Shown: positions 23,777 to 35,970 of the stretch, in pieces
How the letters are laid out: each line of letters begins with the position of its first letter
Numbering within the stretch: position 1 is the stretch's first letter
The notes under the pieces: generated by a model
The model's database searches: none
What the model saw: only the letters and a program-made list of their open reading frames with translations
What the model was told of the DNA's origin: nothing
Program-made: the position numbers and the translations under genes
Assembly: GCF_026151205.1 (NCBI RefSeq)
Contig: NC_087078.1
Location: 15,083,118 to 15,147,117, forward strand
Direction of reading: 5' to 3'
Origin: Bolinopsis microptera
Lineage: Eukaryota > Ctenophora > Tentaculata > Lobata > Bolinopsidae
Length of the DNA: 64,000 nucleotides

Positions 23777-24198
23777 TTAATATCACAGATGGAGGAACTT
23801 ATCTGGTCTACTTCAAGTGTAATTTCCGGGACAGAATCAAAATTATAACATTTTATTTTTAACCGAAAATACAGTGAACATTTTTACTTTAATGATCGCT
23901 TTCCAAAACTTACTGGGCGGCGAGAGCACGCTTTGATCTAGGCGAGATACTACAACTTTCTTAGATTCAATATTAAATTGCAGTTAAATTGTAGCTAAAG
24001 CTGCCAAGTTGTAAATGTCTAACAGTGCTAAAATTTTTAAATGAAAATTAGGCATTACCCGGAAAATCCGTTAAGATAAGGAGGACATTTTTATATAACA
24101 TTGTTCATGAACTAATTTGAGCTGCACGATGTATTAAATCAAAAGTAAGGACTTTTGTCAAATTTAGGCGTACTTCATTTTACCAATTTATAAAAATT
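23777..24198. repeat. duplicated block, parental copy (macin 3' flank)
   Basis: Starting 8 bases after the macin stop codon, this 420-bp block is duplicated downstream, broken into four pieces: 23777-23897 with 24912-25032, 23897-23950 with 25733-25777, 23951-24038 with 25975-26062, and 24039-24198 with 26525-26683. The block probably contains the macin 3' UTR. The first copy is followed directly by a 600-bp dispersed repeat. Confidence 0.85.
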
Positions 24199-24213
24199 CT
24201 AGACAATCCTTAA

Positions 24214-24900
24214 GGGGGGGGGGGGGGGGGGGGTTCACCCTGATTTTTTTGTGAAACTTGGTTTCGAGATAGTAGTTGACCAACAAACTAGGACCAGTGA
24301 CCGAACTTTTGAGGGGGTCCCGGACCCCAACCGCCAAACGGTGCCCGCGGGGCAGCCACGCCCATATTTGGTCCAAATTAGGCCCAATTTAGCCAAATAC
24401 CCTGAACATGCCCAAAATCCTGATTTTAGGTGCTCTACTTGTAGCAAGTGGTCCCCTGAACTCGTATATGAATTTCCATTAAAATTGGACAAAAAATGAC
24501 TGAGTTATGAGCAAAAAACCATATGACCATATTTGGGCATACGCACCAAATTTGATCGAATTTGGCCCATAAATTGGTCAAATATCAATATTTTTGAATG
24601 AAACCAACTTTATATGAAAGGTAAGCCTATACTACACATTATCTATGATTATCAGCTCAGTATCTACCTAACTGTGGATTCTGTGTTCAAATAATCGCAA
24701 AAAATGAACAAAATTGCCCATATCTCAGTTTGCGATATTTGCAAAACTGATTTCGCTCAAAACAATAGAACTCAATAGGGTTTCAATATTTTTACATGAA
24801 ATTTTCAGAATCAACGTAGAATCGCATTTCGACCTTAAGTTTTGTATTGGAATTTTGAGTTAGGCCTTTAAAAAAATTTGGCGGCCAAATTCCAAAATTT
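24214..24900 (+). repeat. 600-bp dispersed non-coding repeat, copy 2
   Basis: Inverted copy of 2725-3333, starting with a 20-G run and GTTCACCCTGATTTTTTTGT. It lies exactly between the two copies of the macin-flank duplication. Open frames inside it are not shared by the other copies. Confidence 0.85.
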
Positions 24901-24911
24901 GCAATGCGAAA

Positions 24912-26683
24912 TTAATATCACAGATGGAGGAACTTATCTGGTCTACTTCAAGTGTAATTTCCGGGACAGAATCAAAATTATAACTTTTTATTTTTAACCG
25001 AAAATACAGTGAAAATTTATACTTTAATGATCCTGTATTATACTAGTATTATATGATAACTTTTGGGTATATGTATGAAACCTTAGATTTCATGAAGTAG
25101 AAGCGAACCATAGCCATGCTCTTCCAGGCGCACTAAAAGAAAAACCAACGAAACCAAAAAAGTATCCGTGCTATTATTATATAGTTATTTGCTATGGTTT
25201 TCCTTCCCTTTTGTCATTTGTACCTCTGCTTCCTCAAAACATCAATAAGTCAATAACCAGTAACCTAAAGTACATATTCCATGTTCACACTTCACTGTCA
25301 AAGCATCATATTTAATAGTGCCGGATTACCTCAATGTTAGACTAATAGAGTAATAGTTGAACCTGTTCTTGGTGGTTAAATCCTTGGAGAGAGTTATTCC
25401 CGTATGGTACCTTAACCCCTCACTATTAGTCGCTTGGCTGCGGCGGAGTCTAACAAGTGACTAGGTGAGCGGGCGGGCCGCAGCACTCTTGTTGTCGGAA
25501 CCTATCTACAGTAACAACTATCTCAGAGAAACCTTGTGGCAGATCCATGAGGAAATACAACTATGATGACGAAGTATCTCGCTGTCCTGTCTGTCAAAGA
25601 ATTTATTGATTACCTCAATGTTCCGTATCATCCCCGGAAACCACAATATCGGAATATCCAAATACGTAAACAAGCATTGTGCCGGAATCCGATTTGTGTT
25701 TTGCTTGATATTGAACAATAGACCGCTTTCTAAAACTTACTGGGCGGCGAGAGCACGCTTTGATCTAGGCGAGATACTGACGGGGAGTGGTTTGATTATT
25801 TTTAAGAAGGAAAAAGGAATTGCGGTCATTAATTCTAAGTTCTTTTATTTTCCTATTTTGTAATTGTATAATATTCTTTGTCGGTGCAGTTTTTTCTGCT
25901 CATTTTGGGGTAAATTGACTACCAGTTAAAGGTCTCAGGGGTCAAGAGTGGGGTTACCGGTTAAATTTAATATATACAACTTTCTTAGATTCAATATTAA
26001 ATTGCAGTTAAATTGTAGCTAAAGCTGCCAAGTTGTAAATTTCTAACAGTGCTAAAATTTTTTTCCCTGCTCTTGCCGAAGGCAAAAAGATCGTAGGGAA
26101 TAAGTAATCGGGTTTGGATATATAAGCTATCCCGATGGACCTGCGGTGACGACAAAAGTCTGCTCCTTCGCAATATAGACCACTCCCCCATAATAATGAG
26201 TATAGGAAGCGTCTGTTATGCTGCGCGCGACGCTCGGCGTGTGTTAGTTAATTGCATTATCCAACGCGAATTTCAATTGTCGAACGATGCTGTTCAAATC
26301 AAATTAGCCCAAAATTTGTGCGCGGCGTACTAAATATTCGATTACACGCAATCCTGCACGCGCGCAATGACAAATTACGATGAAAATATTGCAACTTTTT
26401 AACAACAAAATAATCCAATATATAATTTTTATTAATCGATAAAATTAACTTTTCGTTGCAAATATTAACGGTTTAAGCAGGGAAAATTAATCGTGCGTGG
26501 TGTAACCGCGGCGAAATTCTTGTTGAATGAAAATTAGGTATTACCCGGAAAATTTGTTAAGATAAGGAGGACATTTTTATATAACATTGTTCATGAACTA
26601 ATTTGAGCTGCACGATGTATTAAATCAAAAGTAAGGACTTTTGTCAAATTTAGGCGTATTTCGTTTTACCAATTTATAAAAAT
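24912..26683. repeat. duplicated macin 3' flank, split by three insertions
   Basis: Four collinear pieces match 23777-24198. The intervening sequences, 25033-25732 (700 bp), 25778-25974 (197 bp) and 26063-26524 (462 bp), are absent from the first copy and so are probably insertions. The first insertion includes 25653-25694, which is repeated exactly at 28366-28407. The third starts TTCCCTGCT and contains AGCAGGGAA near its right side, a possible inverted terminus. Confidence 0.8.
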
Positions 26684-26687
26684 TTCA

Positions 26688-27835
26688 GGCAACTTGGTCG
26701 TTTAGCTCCGGACAGTCTATGCAACGTCTATGCAACGTCCATGCAACAACAAAAGAACCGTCTATGCAACGTCTATGCAACGTCCCTGCACAATGAACAC
26801 TCTATGCACACTCCCTGCACGGTCAGTCTATGCAACGTCTATGCAACGTCTATGCAACGTCTATGCAACGTCCATGCAACAACAAAAGAACCGTCTATGC
26901 AACGTCTACGCAACGTCCTTGCACAATGAACACTCTATGCACACTCCCTGCACGGTCAGTCTATGCAACGTCTATGCAACGTCTATGCAACGTCTATGCA
27001 ACGTCTATGCAACGTCCCTGCACAGTACCATATGAACACCGGCTACTAGCCGGCTACTAGCCGGCTAGTAGCCACTTTTGTAATAACAGCTCCTCAACTT
27101 CACATTACCAACCGGCTACTAACCGGCACTTGAAAAGTGGTCACTAGCCGGCTACTAACCGGCTACTAGCCGGCTAGTGACCACAAAGTGGCTACTAACC
27201 GGCTACTAAGCGGTCACTAGCCGGCTATTAGCCGAGCTCTAGAGCTCGGTTTAGAACCGGCTACTAATAGGTCTGCTTTAGAGCCGGCTAGTGACCGGTT
27301 AGTAGCCGGTTAGTAGCCACTTGGTGGTTACTAGCCGGTTAGTAGCCGGTTAGTAGCCGGCTAGTGACCGCTTTTCAAGTGCCGGCTAGTAGCCGGTTTA
27401 GAACCGGCTACTAATAGGTCTGCTTTAGAGCTCGGCTAATAGCCGGCTAGTGACCGCTTAGTAGCCGGTTAGTAGCCACTTTGTGGTCACTAGCCGGCTA
27501 GTAGCCGGTTAGTAGCCGGCTAGTGACCACTTTTCAAGTGCCGGTTAGTAGCCGGTTGTTAATGTGAAGTTGAGGAGCTGTTATTACAAAAGTGGCTAAT
27601 AGCCGGCTACTAGCCGGCTAGTAGCCGGCTAGTAGCCGGTGTTCATATGGTACTGTGCAGGGACGTTGCATAGACGTTGCATAGACGGTGCATAGACTGA
27701 CCGTGCAGGGAGTGTGCATAGAGTGTTCATTGTGCAGGGACGTTGCATAGACGTTGCATAGACAGTTCTTTTGTTGTTGCACGGACGTTGCATAGACGTT
27801 GCATAGACTGTCCGGAGCTAAACGACCAACTTCCC
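26688..27835. mobile_element. foldback (long-TIR) DNA element with 8-bp target duplication
   Basis: The whole element is a giant inverted repeat. The arms begin GGCAACTTGGTCGTTTAGCT and CCGGACAG, continue as tandem GTCTATGCAACG units, then as CCGGCTACTAG/CCGGCTAGTAG units, and meet near a GAGCTCTAGAGCTC palindrome. The flanks are AAATTTCA at 26680-26687 and 27836-27843. TIRs made of short tandem repeats are the hallmark of foldback elements, and an 8-bp duplication fits MULE- or hAT-type transposition. There is no transposase, so it is non-autonomous. Open frames here come from the repeat. Confidence 0.85.
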
Positions 27836-27849
27836 AAATTTCACATGAA

Positions 27850-28260
27850 ACGAACTTAGATCACGATTCTAAATTGCGCGTGCACATACGGGCTGACCTT
27901 AAAGCCTTAACATACCCACAATTTGGGCAGGATCAATATTTTGAGGTAAAAAGCATCTGATGGCAAAATTTGACATCATGTCATGAGTTTTGTCACATTT
28001 TGTGTCATGATATGATTTGAGATCAGTATCACATCATCATGGGACATGAGCCGATCAAATTGAATAATTAAAGAATATATTATGACATCTAACTTAGGAC
28101 TCAACTGCAAATACATTATCTTTCGCCGCGAATTCGCCGCGATTTTGCCTACTTTGGCTAATTGTCCTGGCGATTCTTGGCCTAATCAATCGCGATTTTC
28201 TTTTGTCCTTGTTCTCGTTAAGATCAATAGCATCATTTAAATTTTCTGATTTTCTGATTT
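27850..28260. other. stretch without recognisable gene
   Basis: AT-rich; only short random frames. An imperfect TGACATCATGTCATGA / TTTGTGTCATGATATGA inverted motif lies near 27970-28020. Confidence 0.45.
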
Positions 28261-28271
28261 TCATGCAGTTA

Positions 28272-28407
28272 TATATAACTAGTGTAATCCGGCCTTCGGC
28301 CGGGATTTCACTGCCGCAGTTAAAAATTAAACGGTAGGAGTATTTACCCGCTGAGTCATAAACCCAATATCCAAATACGTAAACAAGCATTGTGCCGGAA
28401 TCCGATT
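28272..28407. repeat. compound repeat fragment
   Basis: Carries the ACTAGTGTAA...CCGGCC-TTC-GGCCGG...TTTCACT hairpin unit related to 19738-19815. It ends with a 42-bp segment (28366-28407) identical to 25653-25694. Confidence 0.65.
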
Positions 28408-28891
28408 ATAATGCTTACTGTAAAACTTTTACGTTACATTATATTTATAACAGTTACAAAAACAGCTGGATCTTGCATGATGAAACAGCAACCTGCAGAG
28501 CCAGTCAAATTAATTTTTATAAATAAAAAGACATTTTTACGTTTTATTGAATACCTTCTTTAACACTTATTCAACAAAGAACAACCAAATTAAAGAATGC
28601 GAACAAACAAAAAATTGCGTAAATTTTACGACAGACAACGGTCCAGAAGTCCTAAAACTTCATTTTAAAGTTTACATTACATTATATGTTTAATGATGTA
28701 CTCATAGAATCACCCGGCCTCATTTCAATCAAAATTTTACCATCCAAGATACATTTAATAGTATATCTAGTCTATATAATATACAATATAGGGTGAAATG
28801 TTGAAAGTGGGGGAGCGATGCACGTTGTGAAATGCTAAAACTAACATGTCCAATAGGCCCGTCGTGTGGAAACATCTGAAAAAGTACTCAC

Positions 28892-28996
28892 ATCCCAAAC
28901 TTCGCTGCCAGAAGTACCAGAAGTAGCGCTTATCCGACTGAAGGAGTTGACCGATATGACATTGGTCATTACTGCTTTCCTCTGCTTCGAAGTCAT
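28892..28996 (-). CDS. candidate first exon 5 of the Tctex gene
   Basis: ATG at 28996 opens 35 codons (MTSKQRKAVMTNVISVNSFS, then RISATSGTSGSEVWD) ending at GAT|gtgagt, phase 0. A basic start followed by a Ser/Thr/Gly-rich end matches the set. It is separated from the shared body by the KMO and macin genes. Confidence 0.5.
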
Positions 28997-30026
28997 GATA
29001 AAACCGTGCCTTTAGTCCTTAGTTATAGTATACAGGACTGTCGATCAACTATAATCCGTACTGCAGCGGAACAATTACAAAATCTATTGAACTAGAAATT
29101 TAACAACGTTTGCAGAGGTGTTATAACGATAATAATATACCTTGCTATAAACTGCCCTCACACACGACTCAATCATTTAGTGAATCTGAGGTCATGTGAG
29201 AGACAGATTTCAATCTGATTCAGTGAACCTCACTCAATCAGGCGGTCATGTGACAGACACGTGGCTGGCATTCACAAGTAGAACAACTGTGGTTTTCGTG
29301 CTGGTCGAAACATGAATTTCTTTATAAGCTAGCATCCACCATTTATTTACTAAAAAGCCGCTTGATATGGAGGGGGAGACTATCTCTATGCTTGTCTGAG
29401 GTTACAAACTGCAGAAATAGAGGATATAAAAGTCATGTTCTGTCATGATAGAGAGCGAGTTTAGCCTATCTTTCATGCATGATCATATGAGAACTCTGAA
29501 AAGATAAACAGTCTCCGCCTCAAAGTTGATGAATGGTCTTTGATCAATGAGTGGAAGAAAATAAGAATCGTTAACCATCGTCAACGTTATCGTTGACGTT
29601 GGATGCAAGTTGCAAGTTGAATACATGATAACTATTTTAGCCAGCTATTGCAAAGCAATATCTTAAACCACAACCTCACTTCAGCCACATTTAACCTAAA
29701 CCACATTTGGACTACCTGACGATGCCTCCACGCCACACAACGATTCAGGACTTTTTGAAAATTATAAACAACTTACTCCTGGTTAGCAATGTACAGGAGA
29801 ATATTATTTTCTTGGAATTGGAAATGGTATTTATATATTTTATCGCAGTGTGATTGTAACATGCTTTCAGTTTCACTGAATGCCTCCCAAATGACCACCA
29901 TTTAAATACGGTAAAATAAACAGGCTGGCCTAGAATTTAAGTAAAACATGTCATAACAAGTGTTAATTCCGAGCCACACAACACAACTGTAAATTAAAAC
30001 CACAATTAAAAGAATATAAAACTCAC

Positions 30027-30152
30027 ATCTCCTGCAACGGAGCTGCTGGAGGCAACAGAACTCAGATCTGAGTTGACCCTGGAGCGTCTCCTGATCTCTG
30101 ACGCTGCTATCACCTTCGTTAACACCTTCTTGTGCCATGATTTCAGCCTCAT
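30027..30152 (-). CDS. candidate first exon 6 of the Tctex gene
   Basis: ATG at 30152 opens 42 codons (MRLKSWHKKVLTKVIAASEI, then RRRSRVNSDLSSVASSSSVA and GD) ending at GAT|gtgagt, phase 0. The SSSSVAG-acid ending is almost the same as in the exon at 9006, the strongest sequence link within the set. RRRS is a consensus-like basic kinase site. A second overlapping frame on this strand is open but less similar to the others. Confidence 0.6.
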
Positions 30153-30529
30153 GTTTCACTGTATAGTAGCTACAAAGAGGTTTACAGCCAGAAATAAATG
30201 AACATTTACGGTCGCAAAAGCACGCAATGAAAAATGCAAATGAAGGCAGTGAATATTTTAATAATATTATACAGGAGCATAGTGAAGCCTCTCTCTGAGC
30301 CGGTTGATCGTGAGAATGCTTGCATAATAGGCAGCTTTAATAAAATCAACGAAACTAAGACAGCTCCATTGTTCAAGTATGTTTTAATACCAATCCTGGG
30401 ATTACATTTACTACTCAGCAAGCACCGTTTCATCGCTGTCCAACATTATATAGTCGTTCTGGCATGGTCCGTCATCATTGAATCCTATAAAACTGCACTT
30501 GCTTGCTCTTTGCTATGATCACGTGAACT

Positions 30530-31800
30530 TTCAGCGCGGTTTCACGGTAACACCGCCACAGGCTGTCGCTTGCGAAGTTTTCTTTTAATCTTCATGAATA
30601 AAAACCGCGGCTAATCACCCTCGATCAAAACATCGAGCGACGATACCACGTATCTAAACATTAAGAACCGCGGGACAGTAGCGGTGGCCAATCAGAATGG
30701 CCAGCCAAGTTATATACCAAGTACAAATACACTCGGAGACAGAAGTAAGTATGAAAAACCTGCTTTATAGAACCTCACGACACGCTGCATTATTGGGGCA
30801 CCCAGTCCAATTCATTTGCAACTTGTCCACTTTTCAGCTGGCCTAATAGTAGAATATTACGCCGTACATATTCAAGAAGACATTAGTAATATCGGCAATA
30901 TCATTACTGACCTGTCGCTTAGTCGACCTTTTCCTATGATACAGCATATTTGATGTTCATGTTAAACTTAAATCATTAAAATAATTATCAAATAATGGGT
31001 AATCCACACATTTTCTTCCAAGAGGTTTGTATCAAGTTTCATACTTTTTATGTACCCACAACACAGTGTTCGGCACGGTAAATTAATTTTAGTGAACCGA
31101 AAAATGTTAGTAAACGTTCCGTACGTACACTACAAGTACAACTAATATTTTTGTATCAAGGAGGATGGAACGATTAATTTTAAAGAGGACATGTTGGATG
31201 ATTAAGAGGGAAAGTAGGCCGGTGAGATATTAAAACTGTGAACGAGAGGTGAGGCAAATGATTGCGGCAAACTTATAGTTATATCAACACACATGATTGC
31301 CTGTATCCACAATTATATACGTTATATTCTGAATAACACACAATAAGAAAGTAAGAAGTAGAGCACAAATCATTTGTGATTAAATATGTTTAAGATAAAA
31401 TATTTTTAGGATCTGTAGAGAAGATCGAGTAATTTATATAGCTGAGTGATATCTAACTTCTGGAGATAAAAATTGAAGAAATGTTGGGGACCTTTTCAGC
31501 GAGACTTTATCAAATAAATCATAAAATAAGTAGGTGACATGGTTGCTTGATTGGAGAGATGAGCTTAAACCTCACCAGCACGATAAGTCACACATCTCTG
31601 TCGGGGTTAAATGAGTGACTTTAGCAAGTATAATTAGTGGACACTCTAATTTCATTTACAGCAACTTTCAGTGCACATTTCACAGCAGCTTAACAGTTGG
31701 GAAGCAACCACATGCATATTATACACTCTTGACATTTCCGAATAAAGGAATAAAGATCTATTGAACGTCTCTCATTCACTCCATGTTTTTTTTTGGAGAA
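30530..31800. other. stretch without recognisable gene
   Basis: AT-rich DNA with no long frame. ACCGCGG motifs recur at 30602-30680. Confidence 0.45.
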
Positions 31801-31814
31801 TCACTGATCTTCAG

Positions 31815-32215
31815 CTTTGAGATCTCGGCCTAACTGGGATTCGAACTCGCAACCCCAGGGCCAGGCAGTTTAACCGACTAAGCCACCAGATGAGTGTTGA
31901 CTCGTGAGCTCAGTGGGTTAGTCCCCCAGTTTACTGATCTCCAGGTAGTATTAGTAATAGTGAGCCACTTCTATACTAGTAAAGTAGTAAGTTCGAATCC
32001 CTCAATCCCGGGTCACGATGTCAGAGCTAAAGGTCAGTCCTGCAGACTCACCAAAGGCTTTCATTAGAGCATCGGAATTGAGACGAGTACATGTACAGCT
32101 GTAGTCTGTACCCAGGGTTGCGTCCCGACTGAGCTTCGGAAAGGACTGCAAAGGAAAGGAGGATTGGCACCTCAATAACTAGCTTGCGAAACAAATAAGC
32201 TTAATAATAATTCAA
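31815..32215. mobile_element. two tRNA-derived SINE-like units, head to head
   Basis: On the minus strand, 31893-31815 has TGGCTTAGTCGGTTAAACTG (A-box like) and GAGTTCGAATCCC (B-box like). On the plus strand, a second unit from about 31903 has GTGAGCTCAGTGGGTTAGTC and AAGTTCGAATCCCT, followed by a conserved-looking body and an AATAATAATT tail near 32210. This is typical of tRNA-derived SINEs. Neither forms a complete tRNA. Confidence 0.6.
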
Positions 32216-32684
32216 CTAGGATGACTTAACGACCATATCCTGCAGATTAGGAGTCAAATATCAATATTTCCAGCAGTACAACAGATACTATCACGATTAC
32301 AACAAATAGTCAAACGAAGACAGCATAAACAAACACCTGATAAAAATGAGTACAAATAACAAGCTAATAACGCATTAACAGAACTAGCAATGGCATATTG
32401 GCGAGATTTGATTAAACTTTAATGTACATTACATTTCGATAAAATTTGCAATTTGCCCTATTATTTATGTAATCTACTTTATTTTCAGCGAATGAATATT
32501 GAATATGAATGTGTTAGTTTAAAATGTTTTGAGGAAAAGTTAACTAAAAGATCCGCATTCTACTGGTCAATCAGAGACAGTTATCAAATCAAATAAATAA
32601 GGTTAGGAATAATAACCCGTCAAGAATTTAAATACTTGCATTATATTAGTAATTAAGTATGTATTAGTTATAAAGTAAACTGAC

Positions 32685-32741
32685 CTGCTGTGAAGATGAA
32701 ATAGATCGTCGTCTGGCAGACATTCCCGAGGATTGTGACAT
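32685..32741 (-). CDS. candidate first exon 7 of the Tctex gene
   Basis: ATG at 32741 opens 19 codons (MSQSSGMSARRRSISSSQQ) ending at CAG|gtcagt, phase 0. It is short but has the same ARRRS/Ser-rich character as the exon at 30152. Confidence 0.5.
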
Positions 32742-32956
32742 AACACCTGAGAAAGGAGAATGGAACTTAGATCTACAGTTCACGAAACTGATTAATAAAA
32801 CAAAATGCCAAAATAATGATTTAACCCAGGTTCTTTACTACAAGCAAATGTAATATAATTATTAAAAATACGTGTCTATGACTGGCCTTTAGCAACAAAT
32901 CAAATTAATGTCACAATATAACCCATTCTAAAATAAGCCTGCAATCTCTGTACGTG

Positions 32957-33013
32957 CAGATGTGCAGATGTGCAGATGTGCAGATGTGCAGATGTGCAGA
33001 TGTGCAGATGTGC
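32957..33013. repeat. 8-bp microsatellite (GTGCAGAT)n
   Basis: About seven perfect copies of GTGCAGAT. Confidence 0.95.
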
Positions 33014-33019
33014 AAATGC

Positions 33020-35270
33020 TACACTCGATCCTACAAGTCTACTCATCGTAATCTAGAGAGCTCGAGTACTGAGACTGTACTGTTGAAATCATGAAAGTTC
33101 TGTTTTAAAACTAAAATCATCGCCGCGGCACAAGCTTTAGTGGCAAAAAATCGGCTTCACGCTGACATCAGCCTAAGACAGAACGTCCATTCGGTTCACA
33201 GAGAGTGAAGCGCACTGACAAAATTTCGTCACGATGCTAGTCAAGCAGCGGTCGATAACAAGAACTATACGGCCAGCGTAGGAGCCGAGGAGACCGTGTC
33301 TTAAGAATCACGGTGCTACAAACTGCTTTACGGATAAAGTTAGCGTTTTACCGTTACGGATAAATGCAAGTTTAAAGCTATCGGATAACATTGCACATCC
33401 GGAACAAATCTATTGATAAGGAGGGAGGAGCAACTGTTAATGTTATTAACAATTTGACTAATCTATTGATGTAAAAACAACGTACGGAATTTCACACAAC
33501 ACATGACACTGAGTCCATGACAAGAAGCTAGCTATTCTCCAGCAGATTGGGGACAGCATGCAAGGCATCCTCAGCTGATTAGCTTCTCCTCTCCTCAGGA
33601 GATATACCGGATTATAATGATAATAGTCGTGATAAAAACTTGAGATCCCCGTTTGTTTTGATGTTAGCATGCTGCCGAATACTGCTCTCTTTGCAGCCAC
33701 CTTTCCGATATTTACTGCACGTGGGGCCCTCCTTGCTCCTGCATCACGAACAGTGGCGACCACCAGCTTTTGTTCGGGATAAGTGCATTTCAAGCTCGCT
33801 TGTTGAAAAGGCTTTGAGGAATGTTTTGAGGAAGACTAAGTGAGAATCGTAAACAGAAGCTGTTGAAGGCGGCGGTATTTCGAGAAAGATAAGAAATGTC
33901 AATCAAAGACGGGAAAATGAGGTAGCTGGTAGCTGCGATCAAAGTAGACATGTGATAAAGAACAAGGAAAAAAACTGTATGATGCTGTTACATGGTGTTA
34001 TAAGTTTAAAGCATGTTTAAATCCGGTGTGAAACATGTTTAAATCCTTCACATACACCAATTAAAATATAGTATTCTAAGAAACATTTATATTTTAGTGA
34101 TGAGATTGTTTTATTTAAGAATATAAAGAAGGGTATTATATTAGAATATAAAGAAGGGTTGATACCACTCAGAGGCAAATTCAGGTTTAAAACGGCCAGC
34201 TTCTCATAATAAGATAATACAAACAGCTTAGGTAAAAACAAGGGAAAATAGACTTCGAAATGAAGAAACAAGCATCAAGATAATTAAAAATTACATACGC
34301 GCTGATAGAGAGTAGAGACTCATTGAATGTTTACATCGTCATGGCAACGGATGGAAATGTCAGTAAAGATAAATCGATTTTCGTTTGTACTTGAATATAA
34401 TATTTCTGAGCCTATGACATTGATCAGATAATTACATGAAATTGTATTGAAAATCCAGACGCATGATTCACGAAGCTGGCTTTACTTTCGGGAGATGTTG
34501 CAAGGAGATAACTGTTCTAGGGACTGGTGGAAATGTGGAATGGTTAACTATGTACTACCAGCTACCTTAACTACCCTACACAATGTACAGATGGTGTAAA
34601 AACTGCTTAAGTGCACTATAAATTATGTTAGGGTGACGTCACAACCGCCACATTCCCAATGACCTGCACTTAACCATCTATTGGTCATTATTATACATCT
34701 ACAATACATTTGGACATCTATGATCTATTCGCCTCAGAGTTGAGCTATGGGATTGGGATGTCTATGTTGTCTTACTCGTAACTGTACTGCCTTACTAGTG
34801 ACGGACCTGAAAAGGATACTAGGGACTAATATTGGTTCCGTCAACTTGATTTATAATTTAGTGAATTTGTGTGCCTCCTTACTCTGCATACTTTCATGCT
34901 TTGCTCGGATATAATGAAGCTTGAGAGCGGCGCCACAAGCTTCAAGAATAAACATCGTCCATCAAGATCGGAAAAAAATAGACCAGCTATTAAACAAACA
35001 AGTCTGATTAACGGTCGGTTAAATGAAAAATCTCATAAACGAAATTGCAGTATATCATTCTTTGCCACACACTTAGAGCTTCAGACAGACATGGTCACGT
35101 GATCACTGACGACACTCACGTCTCACATATATGAAGCAGAAGTAACCATAGACGTGAAAATAAAAGAATATTTTACTATCTGCTTGCTGTGTAAACAGTG
35201 ATGATAGTAACACATATAGAAACGGAGCGAAGTATCGTACGACAGTAACACTTTTAAACGTTGAAAATAT
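33020..35270. other. stretch without recognisable gene
   Basis: Contains open frames up to 111 codons on the minus strand (33458-33793), but without a recognisable domain or typical composition. An AATATAAAGAAGGGT(A/T)(G/T) direct repeat lies at 34119-34160. Confidence 0.45.
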
Positions 35271-35273
35271 TAC

Positions 35274-35390
35274 TTGGAACTCGGCAGCAGCAGCTTGCAT
35301 GGTCAAGGATGCTTGTTGCCCACTCCAAGTTTTGGTTTTTTGACACCTCTGGGCTTCCGAAACAATTGATGCCTGGTTAGTGATAACCAC
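35274..35390 (-). CDS. candidate first exon 8 of the Tctex gene
   Basis: ATG at 35390 opens 39 codons (MVITNQASIVSEAQRCQKTK, then TWSGQQASLTMQAAAAEFQ) ending at CAA|gtaata, phase 0. It is the most distant and least typical candidate: less Arg-rich and with a weaker donor. It could instead be an unrelated exon. Confidence 0.35.
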
Positions 35391-35970
35391 ATTGCAAACC
35401 TTGTTGAGACTAATGCTTGATGTTTGTGACCCAAGATTGCTCCAAAGTAGTATTAATATAATTCACGTCTGATAGAATGTCCATCCTGTTATCGTAAGAA
35501 AAGTGGGTGCTGGACCCAGGGCACGTGGTTCAATGTTTGATATGTCGGTTTTTATTCGACCCAATCAGAATAACAAATCCTTCAGATTTTGCAAGCGTGT
35601 TAACCGATTCTAAGTATAAAATTAAAAACACAGCATAACACGAGAATGTCAAGGCGGTTAAAAATGCAGTATATTTGAGCATTATAAAAACCATTATTTT
35701 TAAGCAGGCATCAATGCTCGAGTTCAGTAATAATTACCACACGTTGCATACCCCTCTTTAGGCCGCGATGACAGGGACAATGACATGAAATGTGGCAAAG
35801 TAATAAGTACGTTTTTATCAATATCATGCGACGAGGTTAACAAATCTAGAATGAAGATTAACCTCATAAGAATCGTCACATGACATTATAGAATGGCTGC
35901 ACGACAAAGGGGGCCCCCCGATTATTAGGGGTCAGATCATATGACGTATAATTAGTGATGTGACGTATAA

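Noticed and set aside
26730-27060. Open frames of up to 101 codons in the foldback arms
   Set aside because: They are translations of 12-bp tandem repeats that stay open in several frames.
33458-33793. 111-codon minus-strand frame as a gene
   Set aside because: No recognisable domain, signal or splice context; not distinguishable from chance.
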